A stretch of 13,306 nucleotides of DNA from an uncultured Clostridia bacterium (GTDB taxonomy: Bacteria > Bacillota > Clostridia > Acetivibrionales > CALMWN01), in assembly GCA_937873555.1 (NCBI GenBank), contig CALMWN010000298.1, forward strand, positions 1-13,306, given 5' to 3'. A program made the translations under genes and the position numbers. Numbering within the stretch: the first letter of the stretch is position 1; every line of letters starts with the position of its first letter. Under the pieces are notes generated by a model, which saw only the letters and a program-made list of their open reading frames with translations, ran no database searches and had not been told where the DNA came from. Shown here piece after piece: positions 7,316-13,306 of the stretch.

Positions 7316-7333
7316 TTAAAGGTAAATTATAAT
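7305..7333 (+). promoter_or_regulatory. Candidate promoter of the molybdenum hydroxylase genes
   Basis: TTGTCT (7305-7310, 4 of 6 consensus) and TATAAT (7328-7333, perfect) are separated by an ideal 17 bases. Transcription would begin near 7340, just before the AGGGGG ribosome site at 7343-7348 and the ATG at 7356. This is the best-formed promoter in the window and suggests the hydroxylase genes can be expressed on their own. No clear terminator separates them from the aldehyde dehydrogenase gene, so read-through is also likely. Confidence 0.55.
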
Positions 7334-7355
7334 AAGTTTTAAAGGGGGAATTTAC

Positions 7356-9680
7356 ATGACAGACTACAGGTATGTAGGCAAACCCGTTCGGCGACCGGAT
7401 GCGTATGACAAAGTAACCGGAGCGACGATATTCGGTGCGGATCTAAATCTGTCAAAGCAACTCTATGCTGCAGTATTACGTTCACCGCATGCGCACGCAA
7501 ATATTCTCAGCATAGATACATCTCAAGCTCGGAACCTTAAAGGCGTGAAGGTTGTGATTACTGGCGTGGATGTGAAGGATCATCCTGGAATCGGCCATTA
7601 TGCCTATGAAATGCCCATATTGGCATATAAGCGTGTGCTTTATGAGGGTGAACCCGTTGCAGCTGTGGCAGCGGAAAATCTCGAAACAGCCATTGAGGCT
7701 TTAAAGTTAATCAAGGTCGAATATGAACCACTTAAACCCATTCTTAACGTCGAGGAGTCCATGAAGGGTGAAATTGTGCTCCAAGACTGGGATAAGGAAA
7801 AACGTCACCCTGAAATGTTGTACATTCAAGGTACTAATGTCTGCCATCATCACCACCTTGAAGCAGGTGATGTGGAAAAAGGATTTGCTGAGTCTGAGAT
7901 CATCGTAGAGGGTGTTTATGAGACCAGCGGCATTCAACATGTTTGTTTAGAGGGTCATGTATCCATCGCTCAATGGGATACTAACGGCTTGACGATATGG
8001 GGCTGTATGCAAAGTCCATTCTTTGTGCGCGGCCAGCTCAGTAAAACATTCAACCTACCTTATAATAAAGTCCGTATGATCATTACCCCACTGGGTGGCG
8101 GATTCGGTAACAAATGGGAGCTGCGTTCAGAGCCTATTGCCGCAGCTCTGGCCATGCGGAGCAATGGTCGACCAGTCAAACTGGTGTTTACAAGAAAGGA
8201 CGAGTTCTATGGTGCCTACGTTCGCGGTGGGCAAAAGATCTGGATCAAAACAGGCTTAAATAAGGATGGAACGCTTATCGCAAGGAAGGTAACAGTATAC
8301 GCCGATAGCGGAGCTTATGTCACCTCCGCTCCACGTATTGCCTATTTGAGTTCCTACGGCGCTGCTGGTCCATACTACATAAAAAATGTATTGGTAGATA
8401 ACTATGCATTGTTGACTAACCGTCAAGTTACAAGCGCATATCGCGGCTTTGGAGTGGCCGAAGTGAGCTGGGCCTGCGAGTGCCATATGGACGATATCGC
8501 GAAAAAACTCGGTGCCGATCCAGTGAAGCTGCGTCTGCAAAATATCTGGGAAGACGGAGGAACCTCTCCTATGGGAGAAAAGTTGCTCAGTGTAGGTGTG
8601 AAAAAATGTGTGGAAGAAGCCGCCAGGCTGATAGAATGGGATAAAGAAATCGAGAAGGTTACTGCCGACGGCAAACTACGCGGGCGCGGCATAGCCTGTA
8701 CCTGTAAGGTGCCGGGTACACCTTCCGGATCTTCCGTGGTGTGCAAGCTCAATGAAGATGGTACTGTTACCATTCTAAAGGGTGGTACCGATATGGGACA
8801 AGGAAACGACATCATCTCGCTTCAAATCTTTGCTGAGGCATTTGGCATTGACATTGATAAGGTGAATGTTGCACAGGTCGACACCCTCTATGCACCTTAT
8901 GAAAAATCAGCTACCGGGAGCCGTTTGACGTTTCATGTAGGACGTTCGCTCATAGAAGCAGCCCAGGATATGCATATACAACTCGTTGAATTGATGAGCA
9001 AAAATTGGAAATGCCCTGGTGAAGATATAAAAATTATGGATGGTGTCATTTATGGACATGACAAGGATGGTAAAGAGTTGACTTTGTCAATCAATGATTT
9101 AGGTAAAAGCAAGGTGCTCAGTGAGCAGCCCCCAATTATCGGTCGTTCGGCGCATAGTAGTATAGATGTTTGGGAAAAGCCGGATAAAGTGACGGGACAG
9201 ACCAGGCGGGCGGCTGACCAATGGTTCTGGTGTGCCCATGCTTGTCAAGTGCTGGTAGATCCCAGGACAGGAAAGATTGAGGTCGAAAAATACGTTGCTT
9301 CTCATGACGTAGGGCAAGTTATAAACGAAGATACCTGTACGGGACAGGTAGAAGGCGGCGTTTTAATGGGATTGGGGCATTCGCTTCTTGAAGAATTGAT
9401 GTACGACCAGGACGGCAGGCTGCTCAACGGAAATATGGTCGACTTCAAAGTTCCTACTGCAAAAGATGCCGGCTTTGATTTGAAGGTTTCCCTGGTGGAG
9501 CACGCGCATCCGGATGGGCCTTTTGGAGCAAAGGGTATCGGAGAGGTACCGATAACGGCATGTCCGCCAGCTGTAGGAAATGCTGTTGCCGATGCGGTCA
9601 AAATTCGTATGAACAAGATCCCGATAAAAGCTGACGACATGTACCTTGCGATAAAAGCCGCTAAGAGCGCAGAAAGGTGA
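7356..9680 (+). CDS. Molybdenum hydroxylase, molybdopterin-binding large subunit (xanthine dehydrogenase/aldehyde oxidoreductase family)
   Basis: At 774 residues this is a complete catalytic subunit of the xanthine dehydrogenase family. The N-terminal domain opens with the family start VGKPVRRPDAYDKVTG. Cofactor-binding segments follow: GGGFGNK (247-253), AYRGFG (361-366, R363), GTDMGQGND around 477-485, and GAKGIGE with the catalytic base E730. The loop lacks the copper-binding cysteine (AYRCSFR) of aerobic CO dehydrogenase, so it is not a CoxL. The enzyme should hydroxylate an aldehyde or heterocyclic substrate with oxygen from water, passing electrons through the 2Fe-2S and FAD subunits encoded next. 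The order molybdopterin-FAD-2Fe-2S equals E. coli xdhABC. AGGGGG lies 7 bases before the ATG. A run of four histidines at 164-167 is unusual but sits in a variable region. The cytosolic location follows from the lack of a leader. Substrate unknown. Confidence 0.92.
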   Translation: MTDYRYVGKPVRRPDAYDKVTGATIFGADLNLSKQLYAAVLRSPHAHANILSIDTSQARNLKGVKVVITGVDVKDHPGIGHYAYEMPILAYKRVLYEGEPVAAVAAENLETAIEALKLIKVEYEPLKPILNVEESMKGEIVLQDWDKEKRHPEMLYIQGTNVCHHHHLEAGDVEKGFAESEIIVEGVYETSGIQHVCLEGHVSIAQWDTNGLTIWGCMQSPFFVRGQLSKTFNLPYNKVRMIITPLGGGFGNKWELRSEPIAAALAMRSNGRPVKLVFTRKDEFYGAYVRGGQKIWIKTGLNKDGTLIARKVTVYADSGAYVTSAPRIAYLSSYGAAGPYYIKNVLVDNYALLTNRQVTSAYRGFGVAEVSWACECHMDDIAKKLGADPVKLRLQNIWEDGGTSPMGEKLLSVGVKKCVEEAARLIEWDKEIEKVTADGKLRGRGIACTCKVPGTPSGSSVVCKLNEDGTVTILKGGTDMGQGNDIISLQIFAEAFGIDIDKVNVAQVDTLYAPYEKSATGSRLTFHVGRSLIEAAQDMHIQLVELMSKNWKCPGEDIKIMDGVIYGHDKDGKELTLSINDLGKSKVLSEQPPIIGRSAHSSIDVWEKPDKVTGQTRRAADQWFWCAHACQVLVDPRTGKIEVEKYVASHDVGQVINEDTCTGQVEGGVLMGLGHSLLEELMYDQDGRLLNGNMVDFKVPTAKDAGFDLKVSLVEHAHPDGPFGAKGIGEVPITACPPAVGNAVADAVKIRMNKIPIKADDMYLAIKAAKSAER

Positions 9681-9690
9681 GGTGAGAAAT

Positions 9691-10563
9691 ATGTTGAATT
9701 CTTTTGAATTGTTGACACCTAAAACACTGGCTGAAGCAATAAAAATGTATGCAGAGCATCCGGAAAGCAAAGTGCTTGCAGGTGGAACCGATATTTTTGT
9801 TGAGATGCATGCAGGAAAAGAAATACCGTGCTTGCTGGATATCAAGCAAATTAAAGAGTTAAGGGGCTTGAGCTGGTCAGAGGCTAAAGGGTTGAGTATT
9901 GGCGCTTTAGCAACCTTTGCTGAGGTTGAGCGTTTTGAAATTGTTAAAAAGTACTATCCGGCTCTGACCGACGCCATCAGTAAAACTGCTTCTGTTCAGG
10001 TTCGTATGCGTGGTACTATAGCTGGTAATATTTGTACAGCATCACCTGCCGGTGACAGCTCAGGAGTCTTGCTGGCTTATGGTGCATCAGTGAGACTGCA
10101 AGGACTTGAAGGAATGAGGGAACTCCCTATAACTGAATTTTTCAAAGGATATAAAACAACGGCCTTAAAGAAAGATGAGATTCTTACTCACATTTTAATT
10201 CCGGCACCGCTTCCTAATACAGGAAGTGCATCTACCAAGTTTACCCGTCGTAAAGCGATGGATATAGGAATCATTGGCAGTGCAGTTCGAATTATTTGCG
10301 GCATGGAGGAGGTTTGTACGCATGCATATATTGCCTTGCTTTCAGCTGCCCCCACGCCTATCCGCGTGAAAAAGGCGGAGGATTACTTAGTCGGTAAGAA
10401 AATAACAGAAGATGTGATTAAACGAGCGGGTGAATTGGCTTACGAAATCGCACAGCCAAAAACGTGGCGTTCAAGTGAGGAGTACTCTAGGGATATGGTG
10501 AAGGTTGTTGTTCCACAAACCATTGCCGCCGCTTATGATCGCATGAAGAAAGGGGAGCATTGA
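9691..10563 (+). CDS. Molybdenum hydroxylase, FAD-binding medium subunit
   Basis: This 290-residue protein is the FAD-binding subunit (CoxM/XdhB/HcrB type). The flavin pyrophosphate loop AGGTD lies at 30-34 and the second FAD motif, TIAGNICTASPAGDS, at about 109-123; the CO-dehydrogenase flavoprotein C-terminal domain fills the last ~110 residues. It takes electrons from the 2Fe-2S subunit and passes them to an acceptor such as NAD+ or another carrier. I chose the ATG at 9691 over an in-frame GTG at 9682 because AGGTGAGG (9675-9682) is spaced about 8 bases from the ATG and would overlap the GTG. The start lies 10 bases after the large-subunit stop. No extra 4Fe-4S insertion of the 4-hydroxybenzoyl-CoA reductase type is visible. 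Its stop is followed 3 bases later by the next gene. Confidence 0.92.
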   Translation: MLNSFELLTPKTLAEAIKMYAEHPESKVLAGGTDIFVEMHAGKEIPCLLDIKQIKELRGLSWSEAKGLSIGALATFAEVERFEIVKKYYPALTDAISKTASVQVRMRGTIAGNICTASPAGDSSGVLLAYGASVRLQGLEGMRELPITEFFKGYKTTALKKDEILTHILIPAPLPNTGSASTKFTRRKAMDIGIIGSAVRIICGMEEVCTHAYIALLSAAPTPIRVKKAEDYLVGKKITEDVIKRAGELAYEIAQPKTWRSSEEYSRDMVKVVVPQTIAAAYDRMKKGEH

Positions 10564-10565
10564 TC

Positions 10566-11042
10566 ATGAATAAGGAAATTAATTTTACTCTTAATGACGA
10601 ACTGGTTACGTTAAGCGTACCGGTACATAAAACTTTGCTCCAGGTGCTGCGTGAGGATTTGTACCTTACTGGTACAAAAGAGGGTTGTAATGCAGGTGAG
10701 TGTGGTGCTTGCACTGTGATGATCGATGGAAAACCAATGAATTCATGCTTAACGCTGGCAGTTGAGGTTGACGGGAAAAACGTATTGACAGTCGAGGGAC
10801 TTGCGAAAAACGGTGAACTGCATCCTTTGCAGCAGGCATTTCTTGATGTCGGTGCAGTTCAGTGTGGATTTTGCACGCCGGGAATGTTGATGTCGGCAAA
10901 AGCAGTATTGGACGAAATCCCCAACCCCACGGAAGAACAAATTAGAACCGGAATTGAAGGCAATATTTGTCGCTGCACAGGCTATGACAGAATTGTGAAA
11001 GCGATTCAAGTGGCTGCAAACCGTCGTAGTCAAAAGGTATAA
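10566..11042 (+). CDS. Molybdenum hydroxylase, 2Fe-2S small subunit
   Basis: The 158-residue protein has both iron-sulfur domains of the family. The N-terminal plant-type ferredoxin cluster uses C41, C46, C49 and C61. The C-terminal four-helix cluster uses C100, C103, C135 and C137, with the conserved VQCGFCTPG segment that touches the molybdopterin. It wires the molybdenum site to the FAD subunit and completes the trimeric enzyme. The ATG at 10566 is preferred to an in-frame TTG at 10560, because AGGGGAG (10551-10557) is 8 bases from the ATG but only 2 from the TTG. The gene starts 3 bases after the FAD subunit stop, so the three are translated together. There is no twin-arginine leader, so the enzyme is cytosolic. 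All eight ligands are intact. Confidence 0.94.
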   Translation: MNKEINFTLNDELVTLSVPVHKTLLQVLREDLYLTGTKEGCNAGECGACTVMIDGKPMNSCLTLAVEVDGKNVLTVEGLAKNGELHPLQQAFLDVGAVQCGFCTPGMLMSAKAVLDEIPNPTEEQIRTGIEGNICRCTGYDRIVKAIQVAANRRSQKV

Positions 11043-11321
11043 TATAAAGAAGTTTGTCAGGAGGTCTACAATAGAGAAAACAGGATTCTTAATATAAGCA
11101 TTAGATGGTAGAAATATACATGCAAGCCTCTTTATCTAAAAGTTAATAACATTACCAAAAGCATTACCGTAAGTGTGTAATATTAGGTGGACTGTCGGGA
11201 AAATTTAGGGATCATCGGGTGGGTTTTAGGAGAAAGCGTGATCGCTTGCTCTTGAAATGTAAGTATCGGAAGTTAAAGAATCTTCCGAGGGTATTCCAAA
11301 TTTTTTTGAGGAGGGTCTATT
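11043..11321 (+). other. Intergenic leader before the Tm-1-like gene, with hairpins
   Basis: This 279-base gap has an orphan AGGAGG at 11059-11064 with no ATG, GTG or TTG at a usable distance. It has a direct repeat CATTACC at 11150-11156 and 11162-11168, and a GC-richer stretch from about 11187 to 11300. Hairpins include AAGCG-TGAT-CGCTT (11234-11247) and the TCGGAAG/CTTCCGA stem listed separately. A run of seven T (11301-11307) comes just before the ribosome site GAGGAGGG of the next gene. It matches no riboswitch class I can recognise, and no convincing -10/-35 pair was found. Confidence 0.45.
11266..11288 (+). promoter_or_regulatory. Leader hairpin TCGGAAG-N9-CTTCCGA
   Basis: A perfect 7-base stem (11266-11272 with 11282-11288) has a 9-base loop. 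It is followed 12 bases later by seven T. A weaker alternative pairing of GAATCTTCC (11278-11286) with GGGTATTC (11289-11296) would sit directly before AAATTTTTTT and uses the same bases, so the two folds exclude each other. This resembles an attenuator layout, but the second stem is weak and the idea is speculative. Confidence 0.3.
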
Positions 11322-12566
11322 ATGTCAAACAAAGGTACTGTTGTCCTGGCCGGAACCCTTGATACAAAGGGTCCAGAATACCAATTTGTGAAGGAACGCA
11401 TTCTGGAAGCTGGAGCAAATGTTATCATGGTGGATACCGGTGTTCTGGGAGCCCCCTACTTTGAACCTGACATTACAGCCGATGAGGTTGCAGCAGCAGC
11501 CGGTGTGAAATTGGAAGATCTTCGCACTGGAAGAGAAGGAAGCGATACTCGTGCTGTAGCTTGTACAACAATGAGCAATGGTTTGCTGAAAATTCTCAAA
11601 GGGCTGATATCAGAGGGCAAGTGCGGTGCCGTACTTGGTCTTGGCGGTACAGGTGGAACAACACTTCTCAGTATGACTATGAAACAACTGCCGTTAGGAT
11701 TTCCCAAACTATTGGTTTCTACTGTTGCGTCGGGAAATACACGCGAATATGTTGGTACCTCAGACATTACCATGATGAATTCAGTTACCGACATCGCTGG
11801 ACTGAACCGTATTTCAGCACTGGTACTTGCAAATGCAGCGCATGCAGCAGCGGGAATGGCACAAAATTACGAGACGACTCAAAAATATTCAAAAGGAAGT
11901 AAGCCTCTTATCGCGATGACCATGTTCGGAGTTACAACTCCGGGTGTACTGCGTATACGTGAAGGTTTGGAGAAAAGAGGATTTGATGTAATCGTATTCC
12001 ATGCAGTAGGTCAAGGTATGGCCATGGAAGAATTGGTTAATGCAGGTGTAGTAGACGGCGTAATAGACTACACTCTTCCTGAATTGATCAATTATAAGAA
12101 CGGCGGTATCTTCAGCGCTGGTCCTGACCGCATGAATGCTGCCAGAGACAAGGGGATCCCACAGGTCATCGTTCCGGGTGCGATTGAGTGCTTCAATTTC
12201 GGACCTATAAGCAGTATCCCTGAGAAATATAATACACCGGAACGTAAGGTTATCATTCACAATCCTACAATCACTTCCTTGCTTGCTACTCAGGAAGAGC
12301 TTGTTGAATTGGGTACATATGTTGCAGAACACGCTAATGGAGCTAAAGGTCCGGTAGCAGTGCTACTTCCATTACTTGGATTGGATAAATACCAAGCCCC
12401 AGGCAGCCCATGGCATGATCCGGAACGGAATAAGCCTCTGTATGACGCCATCCGCAGCAAGCTGGACAGCAAAATTCCACTCACTGAACTTAAAAACAAT
12501 ATCAACGATCCGGAATTTGCCGACGCAGCATTGGAAGCATTCCTGAAAGTCTGGGACAAAAGATAG
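11322..12566 (+). CDS. Tm-1-like ATP-binding protein (UPF0261 family)
   Basis: The 414-residue protein is a full-length member of the UPF0261 family, which corresponds to the N-terminal ATP-binding part of the plant antiviral protein Tm-1. Family signatures are clear: GTLDTKG (11-17), the glycine loop GLGGTGGTT (106-114), STVASG (133-138) and the SDITMMNSVTDIAGLNRI block (147-164). A second Rossmann-like half begins near residue 195 (KPLIAMTMFG). The bacterial role is unknown to me. Plant Tm-1 binds a viral replicase, which says little here. The usual bacterial partner, a separate TIM-barrel phosphoenolpyruvate-hydrolase-like protein, is not in this window. GAGGAGGG precedes the ATG with good spacing. 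It sits between molybdenum hydroxylase genes and a cofactor nucleotidyltransferase, and is followed by a terminator-like hairpin, so it may be the last gene of its transcript. Family call is firm; function open. Confidence 0.88.
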   Translation: MSNKGTVVLAGTLDTKGPEYQFVKERILEAGANVIMVDTGVLGAPYFEPDITADEVAAAAGVKLEDLRTGREGSDTRAVACTTMSNGLLKILKGLISEGKCGAVLGLGGTGGTTLLSMTMKQLPLGFPKLLVSTVASGNTREYVGTSDITMMNSVTDIAGLNRISALVLANAAHAAAGMAQNYETTQKYSKGSKPLIAMTMFGVTTPGVLRIREGLEKRGFDVIVFHAVGQGMAMEELVNAGVVDGVIDYTLPELINYKNGGIFSAGPDRMNAARDKGIPQVIVPGAIECFNFGPISSIPEKYNTPERKVIIHNPTITSLLATQEELVELGTYVAEHANGAKGPVAVLLPLLGLDKYQAPGSPWHDPERNKPLYDAIRSKLDSKIPLTELKNNINDPEFADAALEAFLKVWDKR

Positions 12567-12588
12567 GGTGATTTACTTATAAATTAGG

Positions 12589-12613
12589 GAGGCCGCTTCA
12601 AAGAGGCGGCTTC
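12589..12613 (+). terminator. Terminator-like hairpin after the Tm-1-like gene
   Basis: GCCGCTTC-AAA-GAGGCGGC (12592-12610) forms an 8-pair stem with one T-G pair and a 3-base loop. It extends outward by three more pairs (12589-12591 with 12611-12613). It begins 22 bases after the stop codon. The following bases (TATGCTGTTTG) are only moderately T-rich, so termination may be partial. Confidence 0.5.
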
Positions 12614-12614
12614 T

Positions 12615-12799
12615 ATGCTGTTTGCGATGGGATTAAGGTTTGGAAGTATGGAAGAAAGGATCGTCAAAGACTATGCGATTAAGAATTCGGATTTTACAAA
12701 TTATCAAATCCAGCCATTGTAAATGCTATTCGAGATGCAGATAAGGTTACATTTTTGGATTGGATAAAACCTGTTGACAATAAAATACTTTACTGTTAA
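12615..12799 (+). pseudogene. Possible remnant of a broken gene
   Basis: Two short open stretches in different frames follow each other: 12615-12722 (35 residues starting MLFAMGLRFG) and 12683-12799 (38 residues ending DNKILYC). The second has no start codon and looks protein-like (SNPAIVNAIRDADK). If joined by a frameshift near 12700 they could be the end of an inactivated gene. No ribosome site precedes the first part and I cannot name a family. The whole could equally be non-coding DNA. Together with the promoter elements at 12773-12839 it fills the 373-base gap between genes. Confidence 0.2.
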
Positions 12800-12839
12800 A
12801 TTTATACTAATGATAATCGATTAAATGTAATTTGTCAAC
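12773..12839. promoter_or_regulatory. Promoter region framed by an inverted repeat, with facing promoters
   Basis: GTTGACAA (12773-12780) and TTGTCAAC (12832-12839) are perfect 8-base inverted repeats 51 bases apart, and each contains a consensus -35 TTGACA. On the + strand, TTGACA (12774-12779) can pair with TTAAAT (12796-12801, 16-base spacer); TATACT at 12803-12808 is another possible -10. On the - strand, TTGACA (12833-12838) and TATCAT (12810-12815) are 17 bases apart, a good promoter pointing back towards the Tm-1-like gene, where no - strand gene is seen. The + strand promoter would serve the nucleotidyltransferase gene. Confidence 0.4.
12814..12823. promoter_or_regulatory. Perfect 10-base palindrome TAATCGATTA
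   Basis: It shares the ATCGAT core and position near a predicted transcription start with the palindrome at 418-429. Its centre is 10.5 bases after TATACT (12803-12808), the same distance as between TATAAT and the palindrome centre in the first promoter. A common regulator for both units is possible; the short core limits confidence. Confidence 0.3.
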
Positions 12840-12856
12840 TGCTACACCACCAATAG

Positions 12857-12874
12857 GAAGAGTAAAATCTCTTC
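12857..12874. repeat. Small hairpin GAAGAG-TAAAAT-CTCTTC
   Basis: A 6-base perfect stem with a 6-base loop lies in the leader of the nucleotidyltransferase gene, 65 bases before its start. There is no T-run behind it, so it is not a terminator. It could be an operator or a leader structure, or chance. Confidence 0.25.
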
Positions 12875-12939
12875 AGACCAATAATTTACAGTGACAATCA
12901 TCATAGCAGGTAGAATGTAAGAGGAAAGGAAACTAAAAG

Positions 12940-13306
12940 ATGCCAGGAAATGGAGTAGCTGCCCTTATAGTTGCTGCGGGGATGTCGTCGCGCATGAAGA
13001 CATTTAAGCCACTGCAGAAAATTAATTCAAGAACAATGATTGAAACATCCATCGCCACGCTTCGCTCAGTCGGTGTAGATGATATCCTGGTGGTCACAGG
13101 CAACCTTGCATCTGAGTTGGAATCAGTCCTTGAAGGGATGGGCGTCAATTATATCCGTAATGAAAATTATGTGGAAACTTCTATGTTTGATTCGGCTAGG
13201 CTGGGATTTGCACATCTAGTGGAACGATGCCAGGCTGTTTTTTTCCTACCTGCAGATATTCCACTTTTTAAGCCGCATAGTTTAAAAATGATGCTTGATG
13301 AAAAGG
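12940..13306 (+). CDS. MobA/MocA-like molybdenum cofactor nucleotidyltransferase (partial, N-terminal part)
   Basis: Only the first 122 residues are in the window; the gene continues past the right edge. The start matches the NTP_transf_3 (MobA-like) fold. The nucleotide-binding loop LIVAAGMSSRM lies at residues 9-19, the KPL lysine at 23, and the acidic metal-binding stretch FFLPADIPLF at about 102-111. Closest relatives by motif are MocA-type enzymes, which join CMP to molybdopterin to make the cytidine dinucleotide cofactor used by xanthine-dehydrogenase-family enzymes. That would serve the hydroxylase encoded upstream (inference). One oddity is lysine 20 where the family usually has glycine (RMG). 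AAGGA at 12926-12930 lies 9 bases before the ATG. In many clostridia such proteins carry further domains, which cannot be checked here. GTP- or other NTP-specific relatives remain possible. Confidence 0.8.
   Translation, partial: MPGNGVAALIVAAGMSSRMKTFKPLQKINSRTMIETSIATLRSVGVDDILVVTGNLASELESVLEGMGVNYIRNENYVETSMFDSARLGFAHLVERCQAVFFLPADIPLFKPHSLKMMLDEK

Noticed and set aside
7234..7355. Terminator between the aldehyde dehydrogenase and hydroxylase genes
   Set aside because: The only inverted repeat has a 14-base loop, a mismatch and no following T-run.
9682..9690. GTG start for the FAD subunit
   Set aside because: The ribosome-site sequence overlaps this GTG; the ATG at 9691 is properly spaced.
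10560..10565. TTG start for the 2Fe-2S subunit
   Set aside because: AGGGGAG is only 2 bases away; the ATG at 10566 has 8-base spacing.
7356..11042. Aerobic-type CO dehydrogenase (coxMSL)
   Set aside because: The large subunit has AYRGFG instead of the AYRCSFR loop with the copper-binding cysteine, and the gene order is molybdopterin-FAD-2Fe-2S, as in xanthine dehydrogenases.
12840..12939. Molybdenum cofactor riboswitch before the nucleotidyltransferase gene
   Set aside because: Only one small hairpin is present and none of the conserved Moco RNA elements could be recognised.

Overview
The window looks like a piece of an anaerobic, low-to-moderate GC Firmicute (Bacillota, probably Clostridia or Negativicutes). 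The evidence is strong AGGAGG-type ribosome sites before almost every gene, AT-rich gaps, a transketolase split into two genes, and an XDH-type molybdenum hydroxylase. No tRNA, rRNA, CRISPR array, insertion sequence or phage gene was seen. All genes lie on the + strand.

Layout. Bases 1-465 are an AT-rich control region with several palindromes and a candidate promoter. Bases 466-7233 form a tightly packed catabolic operon: a small cupin, an SMP-30/gluconolactonase-type lactonase, a zinc-dependent polyol/sugar dehydrogenase, the two transketolase subunits, a P-loop protein resembling HPr kinase, and a CoA-acylating-type aldehyde dehydrogenase related to methylmalonate-semialdehyde dehydrogenase. 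A 122-base gap with a good promoter then leads to a three-gene molybdenum hydroxylase (molybdopterin, FAD and 2Fe-2S subunits, 7356-11042). After a 279-base leader comes a Tm-1-like (UPF0261) protein (11322-12566). Then come a terminator-like hairpin, a possible gene remnant, a second promoter region, and the start of a MobA/MocA-like nucleotidyltransferase that runs off the right edge (12940-13306).

How the genes may work together (inference). The first operon reads as a route in which a sugar, polyol or sugar acid is oxidised by the dehydrogenase, ring-opened by the lactonase, perhaps isomerised by the cupin, cut by the transketolase, and the released aldehyde turned into an acyl-CoA or acid. 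No recognisable sugar kinase is present. The HPr-kinase-like P-loop protein is the one obvious candidate for a phosphorylation step, which makes it the most interesting gene here. The molybdenum hydroxylase could oxidise an aldehyde or N-heterocycle, and the MocA-like enzyme could supply its cytidylated cofactor. The substrate cannot be read from the sequence, and no single known pathway matches the whole set.
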